DNA of 64,000 bases. It comes from Acidimicrobiia bacterium. GTDB lineage: Bacteria > Actinomycetota > Acidimicrobiia > Acidimicrobiales > Aldehydirespiratoraceae. Where the stretch lies: contig JAJEHD010000013.1 in NCBI GenBank assembly GCA_022819505.1, positions 124,001 through 188,000 on the forward strand, in the 5' to 3' direction. Position 1 is the stretch's first letter. The number at the start of each line of letters is the position of its first letter. The notes under the pieces were generated by a model. That model was given only the letters and a program-made list of their open reading frames with translations. It searched no databases and had not been told where the DNA came from. Below, one piece after another: positions 61,121-64,000 of the stretch. The position numbers and the translations under genes are program-made.

Positions 61121-61813
61121 CTAGCGGGGTAGGCGGCGGTAGGCGCGGTCGGTGTGGTGGCGCTCGAAGCCGATCCGGCGGTAGACGGCGTTGGCCGGGT
61201 GGTTGTCGGACTCCACGTACAGCATGCCGACGGTCAGCCCGCTGGCGGAGAGCCACTCGAGACCGGCCAGGGTCATGGGCCGGCCCAGTCCCCGGCCCGA
61301 GAACTCGGGGTCGACGGCGATGACGTAGATCTCGCCGAGCGGCGGGTCGTGGTCGGGGTGGACCTTGGTCCAGCAGAACCCAGCCAGGCGGCCGTCGCGG
61401 TGGTGCAGGCGGAAGCCGCCGGGGTCGAACCAAGGCTCGGCCATCCGGTTGCGCACATCGTCGGTGGTGAGGCCGCCCTGCTCGGGATGCCAGTGGAAGG
61501 CCCGGTTGTTGACCGTCACGAACTCGTCCATGTCGTCGATCGTGAAGGCTCTTGTGGCTAGGCCCGACGGCTCGGCCGGCAGCCCGCAGCGCAGCTGCCA
61601 CAGGTCGCGGTAGGGCTCGAATCTGTGGCGCCGGGCTGCCTCGTCGTCGCCCGCCGCGACCTCCCTGATCCAGAGCTGGGCTCCGTCGCCGGCGTCCAGT
61701 CCGGCCAGCGACTCGTCGAGGATGACGTCCAGTTCCCCCGCGGACCGGCCCTCGTACACCACGACCTGGGCCTCGCCGCCCGCCGTCGCCGGAGCATTCA
61801 CTTCGTAGCGCAC
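61121..61813 (-). CDS. MshD-like GNAT acetyltransferase (mycothiol synthase family)
   Basis: 230 residues. The C-terminal GNAT domain reads GFCWTKVHPDHDPPLGEIYV, VDPEFSGRGLGRPMTLAGLEWL and MLYVESDNHPANAVYRRIGF, the pattern of mycothiol synthase MshD, which acetylates Cys-GlcN-Ins. The N-terminal half is shorter and more divergent than the first GNAT domain of MshD (about 300 residues in M. tuberculosis). Likely the mycothiol synthase of this organism, or a paralogue. GTG 61813; nth is divergent 31 bases away. Confidence 0.8.
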   Translation of the reverse strand: MRYEVNAPATAGGEAQVVVYEGRSAGELDVILDESLAGLDAGDGAQLWIREVAAGDDEAARRHRFEPYRDLWQLRCGLPAEPSGLATRAFTIDDMDEFVTVNNRAFHWHPEQGGLTTDDVRNRMAEPWFDPGGFRLHHRDGRLAGFCWTKVHPDHDPPLGEIYVIAVDPEFSGRGLGRPMTLAGLEWLSASGLTVGMLYVESDNHPANAVYRRIGFERHHTDRAYRRLPR

Positions 61814-61844
61814 CGGACCGAGAGTACCGCTAGCTTCACCTCGG

Positions 61845-62486
61845 ATGGCACGCCCCAGAAGTCCCAAGGGCCGAGCCCGACGCACCCACGAGCGCCTGAG
61901 GTTCGAGTACCCCGACGCGGTGTGCGAACTCGACCACGGCAACGCCTTCGAGCTCCTGGTGGCCACCATCCTGTCGGCCCAAGCCACCGATGTGGGCGTC
62001 AACAAGGCCACACCGGCGCTGTTCGCCCGCTTCGGTGATGCCGAGTCGCTGGCCGAAGTCGAGCCGGAGGAGGTGCAGCCGTACATCAGCACCATCGGGC
62101 TGTTCCGCAACAAGTCCAGGAGCCTGGTGGGCATGGCCCGGATGCTGGTCGACGACTACGGGGGCGAGGTCCCCGGCGCCATGAAGGACCTAGTGCGCCT
62201 GCCGGGCGTCGGGCGCAAGACCGCCAACGTGATCCGCAGCGTGGCCCTCGGACTGCCGGGCCTGCCGGTGGACACCCATGTGACGCGGCTGTCGAACCTG
62301 CTCGGATTGACCGCCGAGACCGACCCGGTGAAGATCGAGCTGGAGCTGAACCCGATGATCCCCGCGGCCGAGCGGGGCGACTTCAGCCTGCGCGTGATCC
62401 TCCACGGCCGCCGGGTGTGCATCGCCCGCAGGCCCCGCTGCGAGGACTGCGTACTAAACGACTTCTGCCCGTCCAGCGCCGTGTGA
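61845..62486 (+). CDS. nth: Endonuclease III
   Basis: Base-excision repair glycosylase/AP lyase for oxidised pyrimidines, 213 residues. Helix-hairpin-helix LPGVGRKTANVIRS with catalytic Lys125, Asp143 in PVDTHVTRLSN, and the C-terminal [4Fe-4S] cysteines in CIARRPRCEDCVLNDFCPS. Complete and ordinary for the family. Confidence 0.96.
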   Translation: MARPRSPKGRARRTHERLRFEYPDAVCELDHGNAFELLVATILSAQATDVGVNKATPALFARFGDAESLAEVEPEEVQPYISTIGLFRNKSRSLVGMARMLVDDYGGEVPGAMKDLVRLPGVGRKTANVIRSVALGLPGLPVDTHVTRLSNLLGLTAETDPVKIELELNPMIPAAERGDFSLRVILHGRRVCIARRPRCEDCVLNDFCPSSAV

Positions 62487-62522
62487 CCCAACCATGGCGA
62501 GGACTCGACGCCGCACGCCCCG

Positions 62523-62563
62523 AATCGTTATATGCCGATATAATCGTTATATGCCGATATAAT
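62523..62563 (+). promoter_or_regulatory. Duplicated palindromic operator/promoter of the toxin-antitoxin pair
   Basis: A 19-bp unit, AATCGTTATATGCCGATAT, occurs twice in tandem (62523 and 62542) with the first bases of a third. Each repeat gives the inverted repeat TTATAT-GCCG-ATATAA (62528-62543 and 62547-62562) and a perfect TATAAT -10 hexamer (62539 and 62558). No good -35 is seen. Two operator copies over the -10 elements suit autoregulation by an AbrB-type antitoxin. The block is very AT-rich compared with its flanks. Confidence 0.75.
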
Positions 62564-62605
62564 CTGGGAGGTTGATATACGCGAATTGATTCGTGCGAGG
62601 TGGCA

Positions 62606-62863
62606 GTGCATAGGGCGAAGCTCCGCAAGGTAGGCGGTTCGGTCATGCTCGCTGTGCCACCTGTTCTTCTTGACCTGCTGGAACTCCGCTCCGGCGCAAG
62701 CGTCGACATCGATGTCGATGACGGTCGTCTGATCGTCGTGCCCAGGCCTCGCCCGCGCTACTCGCTCGACGAGTTGCTCGCGGAGTGTGACGAGACAGCC
62801 CTTGACAGCGAGGCCGACCGGGAGTGGATCAACGGGAAGCCCCTCGGCGCCGAACTCCTGTGA
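62606..62863 (+). CDS. AbrB/MazE-type antitoxin
   Basis: 85 residues. Short SpoVT/AbrB fold AKLRKVGGSVMLAVPPVLLD, LRSGASVDIDVDDGRLIVV, followed by the MazE-like toxin-binding tail YSLDELLAECDETALDSEAD. GTG 62606 has a GAGG site 5 bases upstream; GTG 62600 overlaps it. Its stop overlaps the toxin start. Would bind the duplicated operator upstream. Confidence 0.88.
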   Translation: MHRAKLRKVGGSVMLAVPPVLLDLLELRSGASVDIDVDDGRLIVVPRPRPRYSLDELLAECDETALDSEADREWINGKPLGAELL

Positions 62864-63195
62864 TACAGCGTGGTGATGTCTGGCTCGTCAACCTCGACCC
62901 GACAGCCGGACATGAGCAGCGTGGAACCCGGCCGGTCCTGGTGATATCGCCGGCGCCGTTCAACGAGTTGACAGGGACTCCTGTAGTTCTGCCGATCACC
63001 ACCGACGGGAGCTTCGCGCGCCGGCGAGGATTCGCGGTCTCCCTGGAGAACGCGGGAACACGGACCAAGGGAGTAATCCGCTGCGATCAACCACGCGTCC
63101 TCGACTTGGCGGCTCGCGAGGGTCGGCGTCTTGAGAGCATCCCAGCGCCGATCGTCGAAGAGGTCCTGGCCCGCCTGGCTGCCATCCTCACCTAG
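62860..63195 (+). CDS. MazF/PemK-type mRNA interferase toxin
   Basis: 111 residues from GTG 62860. RGDVWLVNLDPTAGHEQRGTR, RPVLVISPAPFN and VVLPITTD are the conserved strands of the MazF/PemK fold, and VIRCDQPRVLDL has the conserved RCDQ-like segment near the active site. It would cleave mRNA when freed from the antitoxin. GTGA overlap with the antitoxin gene is typical of type II pairs. Confidence 0.92.
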   Translation: MIQRGDVWLVNLDPTAGHEQRGTRPVLVISPAPFNELTGTPVVLPITTDGSFARRRGFAVSLENAGTRTKGVIRCDQPRVLDLAAREGRRLESIPAPIVEEVLARLAAILT

Positions 63196-63220
63196 ATTTC
63201 CCACCCGGTAGCGTTGAGGG

Positions 63221-64000
63221 GTGCTGACCCGCCTCGACCTGCGCGGCGACGGCGGTCCCGTCGCCGCCCGCCTGCCGCGGCCCGAGGCCGCGTCGGCAGG
63301 CCCGCTGGAGGCGGTGCGGGCCATCATCGCCGAGGTACAGCGCCGGGGCGACGAAGCCCTGCGGGAGCTGACCGAACGTTTCGACGGCACTCAGCCGGCC
63401 AGTCTCACGGTGGCGCCCGGCGAGATCGCCGGGGCAGCCGCCCGCACGCCTCCGGAGGTGCGCGACGCCCTGGCGGCCGCTGCGGCCAACGTGGAGGCCT
63501 ATCACCGCCACCAACTGCTCGACGATGTCGTCCACGAGCGGGGAGGCGTCACGGTCACGGAGCGCCACCTGCCGGTGCGCCGGGCCGGGTGCTACGTGCC
63601 CGGGGGCCGGGCCGCCTACCCGTCGACGCTGATCATGACCACAGTGCCGGCCAGTGTGGCCGGCGTGGACGAGATCGCAGTGTGCGTGCCGCCGGGACCC
63701 GACGGCCGGATCGCCGACGTGACGCTGGCCGCGGCCGCCACGGTGGGTATCGACGAGGTCCATCCCGTGGGCGGGGCCCAAGCGATTGCCGCGCTGGCCT
63801 ACGGAACCGAGTCGATCGGTGCCGTCGACGTGATCGCGGGACCGGGCAACGCCTACGTGGCCCTGGCCCAGCGCGAGGTGGCCGGGGTCGTGGGGGTGCC
63901 CGCAGCCTTCGCGGGACCTTCGGAAGTGGTGGTCGTGGCCGACGCCGGCGCGGACCCCACCTTCGCGGCGGCCGATGTGATTCTCCAGGCCGAGCACGGG
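63221..64000 (+). CDS. hisD: Histidinol dehydrogenase (3' partial)
   Basis: Runs off the window end; 260 codons are present from GTG 63221. The translation includes RRAGCYVPGGRAAYPSTLIM, VHPVGGAQAIAALAYGTESI and VDVIAGPGNAYVALAQREVAG, then GPSEVVVVADAGADP, all characteristic of HisD. The last visible residues, LQAEHG, are the start of the conserved QAEH zinc and active-site segment. It performs the final two oxidations of histidine synthesis. Other his genes probably follow outside the window. Confidence 0.95.
   Translation, partial: MLTRLDLRGDGGPVAARLPRPEAASAGPLEAVRAIIAEVQRRGDEALRELTERFDGTQPASLTVAPGEIAGAAARTPPEVRDALAAAAANVEAYHRHQLLDDVVHERGGVTVTERHLPVRRAGCYVPGGRAAYPSTLIMTTVPASVAGVDEIAVCVPPGPDGRIADVTLAAAATVGIDEVHPVGGAQAIAALAYGTESIGAVDVIAGPGNAYVALAQREVAGVVGVPAAFAGPSEVVVVADAGADPTFAAADVILQAEHG

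Noticed and set aside
62523..62563. CRISPR-like tandem repeat
   Set aside because: Only two adjacent 19-bp units without spacers; the palindromes, -10 hexamers and following toxin-antitoxin genes explain them.
62572..62586. Five-codon TTG leader peptide before the antitoxin
   Set aside because: It has a GGGAGG site in front, but five residues without any attenuator structure is not enough to claim a leader peptide.

Overview
The window is high-GC bacterial DNA, dense with genes and mostly housekeeping. Together the genes point to an actinobacterium, most likely of the Acidimicrobiia or a relative (inference, not proven). The evidence is a dcw cluster with sepF, yggT and divIVA downstream of ftsZ and no ftsA; a bacterial proteasome activator (Bpa); a mycothiol-synthase-like acetyltransferase; a PimB-like mannosyltransferase; and frequent GTG starts. 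MurE carries the DNPR motif, which indicates meso-diaminopimelate peptidoglycan. menA and menG indicate menaquinone.

Layout. 1-5.8 kb: an acyl-CoA/coumarate-CoA ligase (5' cut by the window), a DyP peroxidase, a HAD nucleotidase-like protein, a Gfo/Idh-type oxidoreductase (minus), a coiled-coil zinc-ribbon protein and a membrane protein. 5.8-6.2 kb: RNase P RNA on the minus strand. 6.3-12.2 kb: trpD, queG, a PimB-like glycosyltransferase, an SRPBCC protein, a ROK kinase and phosphofructokinase. 12.4-15.6 kb (minus): a response regulator, sensor kinase and GerMN lipoprotein arranged like MtrA-MtrB-LpqB. 15.7-17.5 kb: dinB and a DUF3040 protein. 17.5-22.1 kb (minus): MoxR ATPase, DUF58 protein and a membrane transglutaminase. 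22.2-23.8 kb: a small protein, an HNH endonuclease and a lipoate-ligase-like protein.

23.8-44.4 kb is the division and cell-wall supercluster: mraZ, rsmH, ftsL, ftsI, murE, mraY, murD, ftsW, murG, murC, murB, ftsQ, ftsZ, pgeF, yggS, sepF, yggT, divIVA, a DksA-like protein, lspA and an RluD-type synthase. From rsmH to ftsQ every junction overlaps by 1-4 bases. murF is missing between murE and mraY. The mraZ promoter carries five hexamers at an exact 10-bp period (MraZ boxes), and the mraZ-rsmH gap folds into a long hairpin-bounded leader RNA.

44.4-53.7 kb: an Rrf2 regulator, a phosphodiesterase, bpa, dnaE, an unknown protein, a nitroreductase and a DUF35/thiolase pair. 53.8-55.7 kb is a small accessory patch: a PIN-toxin remnant, a DUF222-HNH gene with an AT-rich, apparently leaderless promoter and a palindromic operator, and a tandem duplication of that gene's 3' end. 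55.7-62.5 kb: a YyaL-type thioredoxin-domain protein, an orphan response regulator, menA, a YbaK-type deacylase, menG, a membrane protein, an MshD-like acetyltransferase and nth. 62.5-63.2 kb: a MazEF-type toxin-antitoxin pair behind a duplicated palindromic promoter. The window ends inside hisD.

The least explained element is a non-coding repeat of about 120 bp present twice in opposite orientations (12277-12396 and 44932-45052). It has a 44-nt core with one difference and flanking stems whose sequences differ between copies but keep pairing. It looks like a structured RNA or a palindromic mobile element that I do not recognise.
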